A DNA stretch of 64,000 bases from Lethocerus indicus (Eukaryota > Arthropoda > Insecta > Hemiptera > Belostomatidae). Of the stretch, positions 24,364 to 37,154 are shown piece after piece. The stretch covers positions 27,990,816 to 28,054,815 of the forward strand of contig JACDQD010000007.1 of assembly GCA_019843655.1 (NCBI GenBank), in the 5' to 3' direction. A program made the translations under genes and the position numbers. Below the pieces are notes generated by a model, which searched no databases, was not told where the DNA came from, and saw nothing but the letters and a program-made list of their open reading frames with translations. Within the stretch, counting starts at the first letter, position 1, and each line of letters opens with the position of its first letter.

Positions 24364-25596
24364 GTTCGCCGTTTCTTTTTTTCCGATCTCGATTAGCTTC
24401 GGCAGCGCAATTCGATGATATTGAATTAGCGATTCGAACGGAATTTCCCCGACGATGCACGACGGGGCAGAGAGTTAAATCCGATATTAAAACTGGAGGA
24501 AAACTTTAACTGCAATTAGCGGCGGCTGAAAGCCGGTCTAGCGGGACTGGGAGATTAGCGTTGTTCTCACGACATTGATGAGAAAGGATATACCGGTAGG
24601 GCGTTAAGTAATTTGCCTTCTCCGGAGCGAGGTCAGACCGTAGACCTTTGAATTGGATTAGTAGTGGCGGCAGCTTCTCCATTCGGCGAAGGGCTTTACC
24701 GGCTGTAACTGTCCGTAAACTGTCCAAACCCGTTTGCGTGTCCAAAGTACGAAATGTCCCAGTCTTTTAACGCTGCCAATAATAATTCCGATATCCGCAA
24801 GAACAAGTCTCTGATTAAGCACGACTTTTTTGACTTTGCTTTCTCGATTGAAAGATGAATCAATGTAAGCCAAACAACCGGCCGATTTTTGATCTTAGGT
24901 AAAGGAAATCCGATTATTTCATTTAGAGTGAAACATTTGAAAGCGACCAGAGAAAGTGAAGTGTTTTCTTTTCCTTTTTCAACGATGCCCGAACCAAGTT
25001 TCAAGATTTGACGTGTTCTTCAAGACTTAATAGTGATAAAAACACGTAAACTACGATCGAAGCCGTTTCAGTAGATCTTCAGAAAAACCTTCCCAAGACG
25101 TCTGTTTCATGTTGTGGCTGTTCACCAATTTTTAATTGTTTTTCAGACTAATTCCGATATGACATTTTCTTCATTCAATACTACATGCAATGTTTCCTTT
25201 CATTCCCTGCGTCAATCGTTACCGATGTAACATTAAATCCATTAAATTTCAAGAACTTTAAGAAGTTTCATTAAAAAACCTTACGGTCTGATGGTATCGA
25301 TCACATAGCTCCCACTACGCCCTGTGTCCGGCCATATTAAAATTTAAAATTGAAGCTTTTCCCCGCTTTTTTTTTTTGAGTCGTTAACAGCTTTTTTCCT
25401 CCCCCCTCAACTTCTACCCCTGTAGACGGATGGGGGGCAGGGGTGGTGGTGGCGGAAATTAATTTCGAGCCAAAAGTTAGAATTAGCAGTTATGGACGGA
25501 GCTCCCCTTTCGGGAAACTGTTACGCGGTACCTTTAATATTAATTGTTTGCGGCCGGCCGAATGTGAAAAATTTGTTTTACAATATTCACAGCGAA

Positions 25597-25802
25597 TATT
25601 AGGTGTACCCAAAAGTAAATCGACAATTTGGTAAGGTGTATTTTGGTCTCGAGGAGTTCTTCGAGAGGGGAATCGAAAATTTGCCGGAAAAGTGGCCGGA
25701 GAGTTGTCGATAATATCGGTGAATATAATTAAAGTTTCTTTTTTAGCAAAATAAAATGAATACCAAAGTCAAAATGTTGATTACTTTTGGGTACCCCTAA
25801 TA
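25597..25802 (+). mobile_element. Mariner-like miniature element keeping the transposase C terminus
   Basis: TA-flanked ends TTAGGTGTACCCAAAAGTAA and TTACTTTTGGGTACCCCTAA are inverted repeats. The 200-bp body reads FGLEEFFERGIENLPEKWPE, then, after a one-base shift, VVDNIGEYN. This is the end of a mariner transposase (family: GIxKLPERWxxVVxNxGxY). A relative lies at 41702-41903. Confidence 0.75.
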
Positions 25803-26142
25803 CTTTGTAAATAATCGAGGAAAAATTAAATGCCATTACGTACATGAAGACAGTGCGCAACCGGTTTTATTTCTGGTTTTTATCGCCGCAACGGTTGAAA
25901 CCACGTTCCTAGACTGGTTTTGACTTCTCGCCACCATCGTCGTGCAGATAAGGCACCACACTTTACGACGTTTCCTTGGCCACAATTGAGGATATAATAA
26001 TTGAATCCTTTTTTTTCATATTAAGAGGACCTTACGTGTTTTATGAGTCGACCTTTTCTCCGAACAGTTTGAACTTCCGGCCGTGGAATATGCCGTAAGA
26101 CGGGGCGCCGAAAAGTTCAAAGTTCCCAATTTACACCCCGCG

Positions 26143-26310
<168 letters not shown>

Positions 26311-26615
26311 CTTGTGGAGTACGACGACGGGAATGCTACAACGGGAAAGCTAATTCCATTAAGCTTTAGTGAATCAAGCTCATTAGAAAACAATGGGCGG
26401 ATGGTGTAAGGGGGGAGGTTGTGGAACTGTCCCTCTCTTAATTACGGTTTCCCACTTTCGTGCCCCCAAAGTACTAAAGCCTCATTTTTCTTTATATCTA
26501 TATAAACCACCCCGCACACTATATATAACTTTCAAAATGTAAATGGCTGACAATAATTATCCTCGCTCCTGATGAACTCCTCGATCACTGATTGAAATAA
26601 ACATGAATGGATTTA

Positions 26616-26743
26616 GTTCAGTTCGGAATACCGTAGATTTTCAATCGGTACAAGTGGCCAGTGAGTGACAATGCTACTGAAGATGTGGCGAGCAGCCGAA
26701 ACCGGTCTAGCAGGAAGAGTCAGAAATACACGAAATCTATGGT
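26616..26743. mobile_element. Short hairpin-element copy with 13-bp target duplication
   Basis: Only parts of both arms remain (GGAATACCGTAGATTT to CGAAATCTATGGT). Exact direct repeats ATGAATGGATTTA lie at 26603-26615 and 26744-26756. Confidence 0.8.
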
Positions 26744-26789
26744 ATGAATGGATTTATAATTATGGATTATAAAAAAGTAGTCATAAAAA

Positions 26790-27045
26790 GACCGTAGGTA
26801 TGTGGTATTTCTGTCTCCTCTCGCTGGTTTGGTCTTTTGCTGGACCAAATTTCGGCTGGTCGCCATCTTCAGTACGCCGAGTTAGTCACTGTTGGGACTG
26901 TTGGATGTTTTTAGCCACATCCAAAGTGACTAACACCGCTACTGAAGACGGTCCAGCAAAAGACCAAACCGGCGAGAGGAGACAGAAACACCACAAATTT
27001 ACGGTATTCCAACCCCTTGCAGACCACAAAACAGGTATGTTAAAC
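26790..27045 (+). mobile_element. Hairpin-element copy with 12-bp target duplication
   Basis: Arm 1 starts near GACCGTAGGTATG; the tail ends CAGGTATGTTAAAC. Exact direct repeats TAGTCATAAAAA flank it at 26778-26789 and 27046-27057. Confidence 0.82.
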
Positions 27046-27747
27046 TAGTCATAAAAAACTTTCTACGTTTCATTTACGAAAAAATGGGATTTTGCGGAGT
27101 TTCGCGGCTTTATTAATACTATAAAACCATTTGATTTAGCCGATAGGACTAATAATTATATTCTTACATCTCAAACTGCTATCAATACAGAATGTACTTA
27201 TAAAGATCGATTTATAATTATGGATTACCTGATGTTTGAAATTATTGAATTTCAGTACGAATGGACACAAGGCCTACAGCCAAAGAAAGCAAGAGAAAAT
27301 ACAAGGACTTATAAGGATTTTAAAATACGCGGATCGAAGCGTAGAATAGATTAACCGTAGCGGGTGGAATAAGAGGAATATTTCGGGGGATGATGACTGG
27401 GGGTTGAATTGGGAAGAAAGTAGGGTTGAATTGAGAGTGACTGAACGTGGATTTGTATTATTCTAAGGGTGTCTGGTGTTAACCCTCAACCGCCCCTTTA
27501 GTCGCCACCTTTCCCAAAGATAATTATCTCGCTGCTCTGTCCCTACAATAATCCCCTACAATTACAACAAAAAGGTTTGTAATCGGGGCCGAAGCTAAAT
27601 ATCCGAAAGAAAACATACAGCGGATTACAATAAATTACAAAGGCAAATTGTACATCTTCTAGAATGAGCTCAGAAATTTTCGCGCCCTTTCCTGTCTCTC
27701 GCCAATCCCCAGTACCCAGTCTTTTACGGCTGTTAAGTGTTAATAAA

Positions 27748-28110
27748 ATAACGTAGATTTCCTGTGTTTCTGTCTCCCCTCTCTCGCCGGTTCGGTCTTT
27801 CGCCAGACCGGTATCGGCCGCTCGCCATCTTCAGTAGCGGCGTTTTTTGGGCATGACTCACTGCACTGTCACTGTCGTACAGTAAGTGACTCTATTGTCA
27901 TCAGTGAGGATGCCCGAAAAACCGGTCTAGCAAAGAAAGACGAAGAGGAGGAGGGACAGAAACATGGCTGACACAGCGCTACTGAAGATGGCGAGCGGCC
28001 GAAACCGGTCTAGCAAAAGACCGAACCAGTGAGAGAGAGGAGACGGAAGCACACGAAATCTGCGGTATTCCAACCCCTCGCAGACCACAAGACAGGTATT
28101 TTAAACTAGC
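27748..28110 (+). mobile_element. Hairpin-element copy, near complete
   Basis: Arm 1 from ACGTAGATTTCC, two arms, an extra internal repeat of the GGTCTAGCAAAG segment, and tail CAGGTATTTTAAAC. Direct repeats GTTAATAAA at 27739 and 28111. Confidence 0.78.
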
Positions 28111-28119
28111 GTTAATAAA

Positions 28120-29190
28120 CATTTTCGTTGCAAAAAACTGACTACGGGGCATCGTTGAAGCCCTCGCGAAATAAGTTGTACTTCAAAAAAATATATTAAT
28201 AAATAATTTAGTCGCTATAATAATAATAATTGGTCACTCCGAGCGCAATGCACTTAGGTCTGCACCCTTAAGCCGGCCGTTAATAAGGTTTTTTAATTAA
28301 TCCCTCCCCCCCCGTATTATCACTTGGGGGATGAGGGCGAGATTAAGTTGGACGCGTTTATTTTTCGATTTTAAGATCGGTTCGTAAAACGGAAGGCGAT
28401 TTAATTTAACCGACGTCTGTGTCCCCGCCCGTAAAAGCCCACACCCACCCTACATCCAAAAAGGGGGGGGGGGGTTCATGTAGTAGAATGCGGGTGTAAA
28501 TGGGGAGTCCCTCCCGTGTTTATATCCGGCCGATAAGGGGGTGGCTTTCCCCCCCTAATCCCGAGAAATAAAATTCCTGGATAGAATATTCTTAAATCTA
28601 TTCTCGGATTCCTCTCTTTGTTTTCAAGCGTCGTACGCGACCCCGTGGCTTATATTTTCCTTAAAACCAAAAAAAAACAAAGGTTTCAAGCGTCGTACAG
28701 GCGACAATAAACAAGAGAATTATTTTACCTTCGGACGCGGTATAAATCTGAAGGGGCGTTGAAGAAGTTACAGCGGCGGGTCATAAATCATTGCCCCCCG
28801 GGAGGGGGGGGAGGGGGGGGGTTTAGGGGGCAACAAATCAGGGGCGAATATAAAATCGTAGCGGGATAATTTAGGGATGACGTATTCATCGGGAGGCCGT
28901 CGGCTCCCCCCCTTCCCGACTGGAATAAACACGGCCGGGATATCGGCCGTCCAGAAAATAATAAAAATTCGCGGGCCCCGGTCATATTTCAAAAGAATTT
29001 CGACTATATATCACGACCCGTTCGTTAGTTTTGTCAAATGCTCGATATCGGTACGGTAAACAACAAAAACGCAATAGTAGTTACAACTCTGTTAGTAAAA
29101 TAACTGCGTAAAATACACCGTATTTCTTACGGAGAAAAGAAGGAATAGAACTTATTAAAAACCACACTCAACCGAAATGAAACTTATGTT
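28120..29190. other. Spacer, GC-run rich, nothing recognised
   Basis: Holds G and C homopolymers, and a small direct repeat TTCAAGCGTCGTAC at 28623 and 28684. No gene. Confidence 0.45.
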
Positions 29191-29191
29191 T

Positions 29192-29287
29192 TACCGTAGA
29201 TTTCGTGTGTTTCTGTCTACTAGACCGGTTTCGACTGCTCGCCATCTTCAGTAGCCCCTGTTAGTCACTTCGATACTTCGGATGATT
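29192..29287. mobile_element. Hairpin-element fragment (arm 1 only)
   Basis: TACCGTAGATTTCGTGTG to TTAGTCACTTCG; no tail and no second arm. Confidence 0.6.
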
Positions 29288-29318
29288 TTTGTTCAATATT
29301 AAAAGGACATTAGATTAG

Positions 29319-29484
29319 TCCGGAATACCTGTTTTGTGGTCGATTTCTCGTGTTTTTCTGTCTCTCATCTCGACGGTTCGGTCTTTCTCCAGACCGGTTT
29401 CTCCTCGGCCGCTCGCCATCGTCAGTAGCGCTGTTAGTCACTTTGGATGTTTTCTGGGCATCCTCACTGCACTGTCACTGTCAT
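29319..29484 (-). mobile_element. Hairpin-element copy, truncated at the centre
   Basis: Inverted tail GGAATACCTGTTTTGTGG, arm, then TGGATGTTTTCTGGGCATCC and CACTGCACTGTCACTGTC. Arm 1 (the non-tail side) is missing. Confidence 0.72.
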
Positions 29485-29620
29485 TTTTATACTGGCGATT
29501 TTATCGAATTATTACACGAATAACGATTAACACGAGTGATGAAAGTTTTCGTTTCAATGTATTTACACTACATTCGTCTTAAATTACTTTGCTTAATATT
29601 GTGCGTGAGTTGTAAAAATA

Positions 29621-29841
29621 TATTGGGTCGGCAACTAAGTCGTTGCGGGTTTCGTCGCTAGACGGAGATGGGGCGTTATTTGTATTTTTACGCACGTTTA
29701 CATCTTCAAACCTATATAGAGTATTCTGAAATGTTTATTACGTGCCAACTATTTGTCGTGCGCATCAATAAATGCACGACATAAGGGTGCACACACCCAA
29801 AGATGAGAAGAATCCGCAATTATTTAGTTGCCAACCCAATA
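29621..29841. mobile_element. Mariner remnant, TIRs without transposase
   Basis: Starts TTGGGTCGGCAACTAAGTCG and ends with the inverted GTTGCCAACCCAA, each next to TA. This is the classic mariner terminal repeat. The interior of about 160 bp holds no transposase motif. Confidence 0.78.
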
Positions 29842-29887
29842 GAATATTTTCCGACTCAAAAGAATCGACTTAAAGAGAAAATTTGGA

Positions 29888-30340
29888 CTCTTAAGGCCGT
29901 TACTAGAACGGACATCGAAATTGACCTTAAGTAACAAACTGACAATATACAGAGCGATATTCAAACTGACATGGACATGGGGCATTGAGCTATGGGGTTC
30001 CACCGAGACATCCGACATCGCTCGCATCCGGAGATTCCAATCAAAAGTCCTTCGCACCATCCTTAATTCTCCCCCCGGGGGGTATGTTTCTAACCGGACA
30101 ATCCACCATGACCTCAACATACCCCGACAGTCGACGAAGTCGCAAAATCTCGGTTCCTCAAGTTCCACTTTCTCTTCATCCTAATCCACTCGTGTCCGGT
30201 CCCTTTCCTCTCTTACCCATCCACTATCCCCACTTAAACGCCACCGTCCCAGAGATCGTCTCGGACAGTAGTTAAATGGTGTCAAAAAGGGCCATCATCG
30301 GGTGGTTTCTTTATCGAGACCTATACTGCAAAATAAAAAA
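29888..30340 (+). mobile_element. Jockey-like LINE, 3' end of ORF2 plus 3' UTR
   Basis: Reads LSNKLTIYRAIFKLTWTWGI, ELWGSTETSDIARIRRFQSK, VLRTILNSPPGGYVSNRTIH and HDLNIPRQ. This is the C-terminal region after the reverse transcriptase in jockey-clade elements (pattern YKAxxKPxWTYGIxLWG, IQRFQxKxLRxIxNAPWYVxNxxIHxDLxIP). It ends in an A-rich 3' part near 30330. 5'-truncated and dead. Confidence 0.8.
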
Positions 30341-30748
30341 TGTTTGTGAATTTAAAATCACGTTGGTATATCTACTGCTGCGGCCTATTACTTAGCGCTG
30401 CGGAACGCCGAACGTGACACGGGAGTGTCGAGTGTCCGTCGTCAGTTTCGGACGAGGAAAAAAGCAAAGTGCCGAAGGAACGATCGCTGTTCCGATCCAC
30501 GAACTCAGACGTTTCAGACGTTAAATAAGATTAAGCGATACGGCACGGATTTCGCCCCCGTAGAATTGGCTACAATTGGCGTAGTTGTTTCTGTTGTAGG
30601 CCATTAATTTCGCCAGAACAGTGCTGACACAACCGAGGGGACGAACAATGCTTCGGGGTTGGGGGTTGGACTACCCCTCATCACAAAACCCGCCCCCTCC
30701 CAATAATCCATTCTTCTTCAACGGCCAAGAACGTAACCCGGCTATAAA

Positions 30749-30752
<4 letters not shown>

Positions 30753-30833
<81 letters not shown>
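30753..30833 (+). repeat. (CT)n microsatellite
   Basis: Perfect CT run of about 80 bp. Confidence 0.97.
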
Positions 30834-30835
<2 letters not shown>

Positions 30836-30853
30836 GTAAACGGCGATAGTTTG

Positions 30854-30983
30854 TAAATACCTGTTTTGTGTTCCTGCAACAGGGGTTGGAGAATACTCTT
30901 CAGTAGCAGTATGAGTCACTTCGGCACGTGGGACGCTCCTGGGGCTTATCCTGTTTGCGCTGTCACTTACTTCACTATTACTG

Positions 30984-31043
<60 letters not shown>

Positions 31044-31107
31044 ACTGTACAAATGAAGTACTGACTAACACTGCGCTACTGAAGACGGCGAGCGGCCGAA
31101 ACCGGTT
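30854..31107 (-). mobile_element. Hairpin-element copy with a (TA)n expansion in its centre
   Basis: Left AATACCTGTTTTGTGTTCCTG and TTCAGTAGCAGTATGAGTC; right CTACTGAAGACGGCGAGCGG. The loop holds about 55 bp of TA repeats (30987-31041). Confidence 0.7.
30987..31041. repeat. (TA)n microsatellite
   Basis: Perfect TA run in the loop of a hairpin-element copy. Confidence 0.95.
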
Positions 31108-31317
31108 TTTTTTAGTAAATATTTCACGCCCAATTTTCGTGTTACATTGACACGATTTGCAACAGATTCAATATCAATAATTGTGTTTTTCTCATTAAGG
31201 AAATTTGAAGAAATATTAATACTCCTTGTGATATCCTAAAATGTCATAAAAACAAGAGAAAAAGATCACAATTAATAATAGAGCTTCAAGACACAGTCTC
31301 GCAACAAATATATGTGA

Positions 31318-31406
31318 TAGTTTAGAATACCTGTTTTGTGGTATGCGAGGGGTTGGAATACCGTAGATTTCGTGTGTTTCTTCTGTCTCCTGACAGAAAA
31401 ACACGA
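31318..31406 (-). mobile_element. Hairpin-element copy, short
   Basis: Inverted tail TTTAGAATACCTGTTTTGTG to ACAGAAAAACACGAA. AATATATGTGA (31307) and AATATATGTTA (31407) flank it. Confidence 0.72.
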
Positions 31407-31417
31407 AATATATGTTA

Positions 31418-32850
31418 ATTTATGATCATAAACAAATCACCTTTATACGGTTATTAGTTCTGTAGCTAGTTTTCTTCTTTTTCTATTAATATTGTTAAAT
31501 ATATTATCGGTATATTACAGAGGAAACGGTGGACTGAAAGGGTCACGAAATGTCGGAATTAGAGTTTGGTAAATTTCAATATCCAGCCACTATATATCAG
31601 TTGCATTTTAAGAAAAGGGAAGAAAAATATCCGCCGGTTTCACCCCCCCCCCGCGATTTTTCCAATTTCCAAACGGAGCACCCCATTTGTACCCGCCCCA
31701 ATTGTACATTTTCTTTAATTTAATTGCAACCGAAAACGGGGGAGGGGGTTCGGTTCCGCCGTGTGCACCACGAAGTGTATAGAGACGCCCAATCCAACTT
31801 GTTATCTCCAATTGGAATTATCAGACTGGTCCGCCCGTCGCCGGGGTAACGCCCCTACTACCCTCTACGGTGGCCGTTCGGACCTCAGCCCCGTCGCCCT
31901 CAATTGATCCACACTCGGGGATACTGAGGCGGTCGGCCGCCGAAGGGCTAGAGAGACAGCCAAACCGCTTTCAGCGGATATTGATTTGAATTTGTGCCAC
32001 CAGTCTTGCTGTAAAGTGGGGCAACCCTATTAAAAAAAACCGTCAGTACAAACGGGGCGTTACACGATAGAACGACGTGTTTTCGTCGTTGAACGATATT
32101 TAAAAAATAATTAAAGTTCGGGTCACCCCATATATCCTAGGGGCTATCGTCGTTTGCGGATTTCGCGGTAAACGTTTTCACAATGCCGCCCCCTCACCCC
32201 CCCCCTCCGTGACCCGTTTTCCAGTTATCTACAAGTCTACAAAATCCCTGGAAGTTATAAAAACAAACAACTTTCGGGGGGGAATACGCAGGAGAGAATT
32301 ATTTTGGAATCGCCTCAGCTAGCACTATTGAAACAGTGATAAGAAATACCGTAGATTTCGCGCGTTTACTATACTATATAGTACATATATACTATACTGT
32401 ATGTTGTATACATATATATTATATAGATATTACGAATTAGGTCACCTTTTTCCCTTTATTTATATGAAAATCCCGTTTGGTAGTTTAGTGCTTGTGGCCG
32501 CTATCAGAGAGCGCGGCGATGTAACTCCGTCGCTCAGTCCACGTGTGGGAATATATCCGTGTATTTAATTTATCATTTATTGTATTTTTCAACGAAAAAT
32601 CCTATTATCGCTACAAACAACTGTTAACAATTCTAGTTCGATGCAATGACGTTCCGCTTCGCAATACCGCGTAATTAATTTGACGCTAGTAGGTCGATCT
32701 ACAGTTTTTACGGGGTTCTCGGACGTTCATTTCGGTTCCGGCTCTTCGCCGCCTTCAGTAGCACTCAATTGGTACTGTAGAGCACAGACCGTTAATTTCC
32801 TATCTCACCCAGTTACGTTGTTTTCGGCCTCGCGTTTCCATAATTTATCT
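31418..32850. other. Spacer, nothing recognised
   Basis: C and G runs (31646, 32195), a short TA-rich patch near 32370-32420. No gene or known element. Confidence 0.45.
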
Positions 32851-32851
32851 T

Positions 32852-33123
32852 CACTTCCTCCCTCTTCCTCCTCTTCCTCCTCTTCCTCCTCTTCCTCCTC
32901 TTCCTCCTCTTCTCCATAATTTATCTTCACTTCTTCCTCCTCTTCCTCCTCTTCCTCCTCTTCCTCCTCTTCCTCCTCTTCCTCCTCTTCCTCCTCTTCC
33001 TCCTCTTCCTCCTCTTCCTCCTCTTCCTCCTCTTCCTCCTCTTCCTCCTCTTCCTCCTCTTCCTCCTCTTCCTCCTCTTCCTCCTCTTCCTCCTCTTCCT
33101 CCTCTTCCTCCTCTTCCTCCTCC
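32852..33123 (+). repeat. 9-bp minisatellite CCTCTTCCT
   Basis: About 27 units, polypyrimidine on this strand. It is interrupted at 32911-32935 by a second copy of the left flank (CCATAATTTATCTTCACTTC, first at 32838). Confidence 0.95.
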
Positions 33124-33600
33124 GTTCAACGTCTCCTCCAAGCTGTTCCCAGTTCTCGAGAATGGAGGCCAACCAACAGTTATCCACTAACTGTACCGGT
33201 CTCGTGATAGTACCGGATGAGATATTTATCAAAGAGTAACGGATTTCCCGAGTAACAATATCGCGAACAATACAAACGCAATTTTTGTTCAACAGAATAT
33301 TGTACTGTGGGATCAATTAAAAATTGATTATCGTAAAGAGAACGAAGTTACAAATTGCTGCTGGACAAGAGGGTCACAGTTATCACTTGCGAACAAATTA
33401 TTTACAATTGGGGTCCACCAAAACTGTCCAACTCCTGCATAATTCAATCATTGTTAATCGTCCTTCCTTTAAGGAAAACTAGCCTTACATTCATCCGGAA
33501 AAGGTATACGCAAACTCAGAAATATGTTTCGGACTGACCGGCATGTATTGCGACTGCTTACTCCTTCATTTCGTCATCATTTTTTATATATACCGTCTTC

Positions 33601-33767
33601 GATACCGTAGATTTCGTGTGTCCAGTCTTGACAGTGCAGTGGGGGAAGATTCGGCGAGCGGCCGAAACCGGTCTAGCAAAAGACCGGACCGTCGAGAGGA
33701 GACAGAAACACGCGAAACCTACGGTATTCCAACCAGATCGCAGACCACAAGACAGGTATTCTAAACC
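33601..33767 (+). mobile_element. Hairpin-element copy
   Basis: Short arm 1 (ACCGTAGATTTCGTGTG), arm 2 and complete tail CAGGTATTCTAAACC. Part of the composite segment repeated inverted at 39.4 kb. Confidence 0.72.
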
Positions 33768-33904
33768 GTCATCGATGGCGTCTATTCCAGAGTGTTGGAT
33801 GGACGATAAGCAGCGGAAACCGGTCTATGAAAAGACGGACACTATTATTGTTGTACGGAATTTTTACGCATCCAGTTTTACGACCGAAGGATCTATTAAT
33901 TCCT

Positions 33905-33992
33905 GGCAAAAGAACGAACCAACGAGAGGAGACAGAAACACAACAAATCTAGGGTATTACAACCCCTCGCAGACCAAAAACAGGTATTCCGA
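33905..33992 (+). mobile_element. Hairpin-element fragment (arm 2 and tail)
   Basis: AAAAGAACGAACCAACGAGA to ACCAAAAACAGGTATTCCG; arm 1 is missing. Confidence 0.68.
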
Positions 33993-34712
33993 ACATCCTT
34001 CCTCTATTTATAATTCTCTGTTTCCAACCCCACGGTCAGTTCCGATTTGAAAGTTTCTCTACTGCCGAAAGTTTCTCAGAGTACCAAAATAACGTAATAG
34101 CATATAGTAAATAAAATATGTGTAAGTGTACAATGACAATCTATCGGAGGAATACGCAAAGACATAGTTGCCGGTCCAGTATCAATCAGACATCTTTTCG
34201 ATTTGCGTATCGAAAATGTTATCGGTTTGATCGACGCGAATGGGAAAAAATATTCGATTACCGGTCCGGAAACGCGCTTTCGACTGTCCGACCCGTGTTC
34301 CGTCCCGGAGACGGTATCGATTCCCGCGGGATTACAGTCTGAGGGGGGGAGACTCGAGAGAAAATCGGGGTTCGACGCCTTTCCACCCCCATTAATTTTT
34401 CCCCACATTTTTCCGCTATCGGAATTCCTCCTTTCCCGAAATTCCCAAACCCCCAAATTTTCCGAAATTTTCACTCTCGCCTGAGATATACGTCTAATTT
34501 TGTAAAAATGGCCCGGTAAAAATACGTGTTTTTATATATAAAAGTTAAAAAAAATCGTAGCTTTCAATTAATTCGATACAAATACTTTTTATTCGCAACT
34601 GTAAATACAACGAGCGACATCTCTATATCCAAGCAGCACATTCATCAAGGGTGAAATAATGGGGAGGAACCCCACCGGCTTTACCCCTTTTTCTATTTAT
34701 TTATTATTAGTT

Positions 34713-34884
34713 TAGAATACCCGTTTTGTGTTCGCGAATACCGTAGATTTCGCGTTTTCTGCCTCCCCTCTCGCCTGTTCGGTCATTCGCTAGACCGGTT
34801 TCGGCCGTCCGCCATCTTCAGTAGCGCTGTGTTAGTCACATTGGATGTTTTTCGGGCATCCCCCCACTGCACTGTCACCGCCGC
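34713..34884 (-). mobile_element. Hairpin-element copy, truncated at the centre
   Basis: TTTAGAATACCCGTTTTGTG, arm to CTTCAGTAGCGCTGTG, TTTTTCGGGCATCC and CACTGCACTGTCACCG. The other arm is missing. Confidence 0.72.
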
Positions 34885-35629
34885 TTGGAATGTCGGTGGA
34901 TGGTAGGGTTTGGACGATTGGATTGGTGATGGTTCGGGAGTGGAATTCCGTACATTTCTGTACGGTTGGACGAACGGTACTTTGAGATCGTAGGCACGTA
35001 CGGTACCGAAACCCGGTAACAATTAGGCCGTATATTATTTTTTTTCCCCCGTTTAAAATTGGACGGCACAAAGAATTAAAGTACGGTTGAAGGTTTTTGA
35101 AAAATGTTGAGTTGAAGGCGAGCGGCGTTTCGGGGAGACCTTCGAAAATGGATTCGGCTCCGGGTTTAAGGGAATCGTCGAAAAATGTCGGGATAATATA
35201 TTATATCACGGGGAGGTGAGAGCCCGGATATTCGGTTAGGGAATAAATCATCGGTGCCTGGACAACGTGCCTGGGACAACGCTTGATCGATAGTTCCCCC
35301 TCCTCCCTTCACCCAACCCCCCGCCATCCCCTATCCGGGTAATTGCAGAATCGAATCCCAGTAAAACAAATTTACAGGATTTTTCCCCAACCCCTCCTCT
35401 TCCCCTTTCCTCCTGCGGGATCCTCCTATTGTCCAGACCCACTTCCCCCCTCATTCGGCCCTCGTCGAATTCGATATCGGGCAAAAATCACAGTTGGCTT
35501 TTCCACGCCTTCAGTTTTGATATTCCATATTCCCAATGAATCCTAACCGCCCTATAGAAAGTAGCCGAAGAATCGAAATATGTGTAGGAAACATGAAAAT
35601 GATGTTCGCAATTCAGGTTAGTAGATGAA

Positions 35630-35910
35630 TTCCAAGTTGGTAACCGGATTTCAAGTGACACTTCGGACTGGGGATGTTCACGCACGAATCGTGTCAAAAA
35701 AAAGTTGTTTTTCCCAATAACCGCGTTAAAAATTTGTTTTTCATAAAAACCGGGTCAATAAGTGGTTTTTCAAGGCTGAAAACGGGGTTGAAAAGTGGTT
35801 TTTTCACGCAAAAACTGGATTAAAAGGATTTTTAAGTTAGTAACCGAATTTCAAGTTAGTAACTGAATTTCAAGTTAGTATCTGACTTTCAAGTTGGTAA
35901 CTGAATCAAA
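35630..35910 (+). repeat. Degenerate short-period repeats
   Basis: Two related patterns: TTTCAAGTTAGTAACTGAAT (about 19-20 bp, four or five copies, 35835-35910) and a looser AAAAGTGGTTTTT motif (35695-35835). Confidence 0.7.
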
Positions 35911-37154
35911 TTTCTACCCCGAAAAGGTCGTAGCGGTTTTTCTATTTTGGGGGAATTTCATTCATAGGAATTTGTAACCTGGGCGACCAAAACGTTGTTA
36001 CTCCCATAATAATACTACGCGATACTAAAATCGATAAATGAATAAATAATGAAAATAAATATAAAAAGGATGTCGGACTGTCAAAATTATACTACGACCG
36101 GTTCGGTTTCGTGCTCGCGTCTCGAACTGTAGTTATTTACTTCACAATAAATTAAACGGCCGGTGGGGGGGGGGGTTTTCGCGGAAAGTTCTCGCTCGCG
36201 TTTTTCCTTTCTCGGAAAGTACAAAACAACAAAAATCGAGGAAGCGAGAAAAAAGGAAAATGGAAATGGAGTTTCAAACGACAAATCATGAGAAGCGACC
36301 CGGCGGCTGGTAAACCGACTATAAATTCCAGAAAATATATAATAATAATAATAATAATAATTTCCCCCTTTGCGACAGCAGTGGGACTTTCAAGCGGCGG
36401 ACTTTCGAAGTCCTCCTGGAGGAAATAAGCCCCGTGCGGAGTTGAACTTTTCTCGTCTCCCGCTAGACATGTTTATGGCCGAACGGGGGATGGTGGGAAA
36501 AGTGGCGGTGAAATAACGTTTCACGTGAAGCTGTTTCAACCCCGAAAATATCTACGCGATAGGGGCGCAATCGAACAGTTTCTCGTCTCTCAAACACCGC
36601 CGATACCGCGACGATAGACGAAGTTCGAAACTGAGCGAACGAATGTTTACGCGATCGAAACTTCCATCCTTAGTTTTCGGTAAGAGAGAAAAAAAACGCC
36701 ACTACGCGAGTTCGGCATAGTTCAATTTCTCCGCAACTCAATTTTCCGATGAAAACTGTGTAGTTTCTGTTAACAATTAAAAATCCAATTAATTGACGTA
36801 TAATTACATTTTAATCTAATGTAATGGCCCTTTATCACAGAATCCGCCCTGTAATGATGCCCAGTTACATGGCAATTATTAACCGATTATTGCGCTGCAA
36901 TTATAATTAGAATAGATATATAAACATAATATATTGCATTTTAATTAATCTCATCGTTAATCTCAAAATAAAAATTAGGAGCGGAAGTATTCTGATTGAA
37001 ATCAGCAGGCGTAAATAATATAATACAAAAAGGAAGGAAAATAAATGTATCCTCTATTATCATTTCAAGACCGGATTTCTCTACATAAACACATCCAACT
37101 TAACGAAAGTTTAGTTACAAAGCTTCGGTTATAAAAATTTATTATGTTATAGGG
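35911..37154. other. Spacer, nothing recognised
   Basis: A short (AAT)n run at 36340-36362 and a G run at 36169. No coding signal. The neighbouring spacers 33993-34712, 34885-35629 and 37491-38287 look the same. Confidence 0.45.

Larger units (their letters stand above)
33481..33992 (+). repeat. Composite repeat segment, copy 1
   Basis: Contains in order AGCCTTACATTCATCCGG, a hairpin-element copy, a unique block (GGACGATAAGCAGCGGAAAC to AAGGATCTATTAATTCCTGG) and a second hairpin tail. The same blocks stand in the same order, inverted, at 39139-39793. About 85-90 percent alike by eye over the unique blocks. Confidence 0.75.

Noticed and set aside
32851..33316. Gly/Arg-rich or Lys/Arg-rich repeat proteins on the minus strand
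   Set aside because: They are translations of the CCTCTTCCT minisatellite in different frames.
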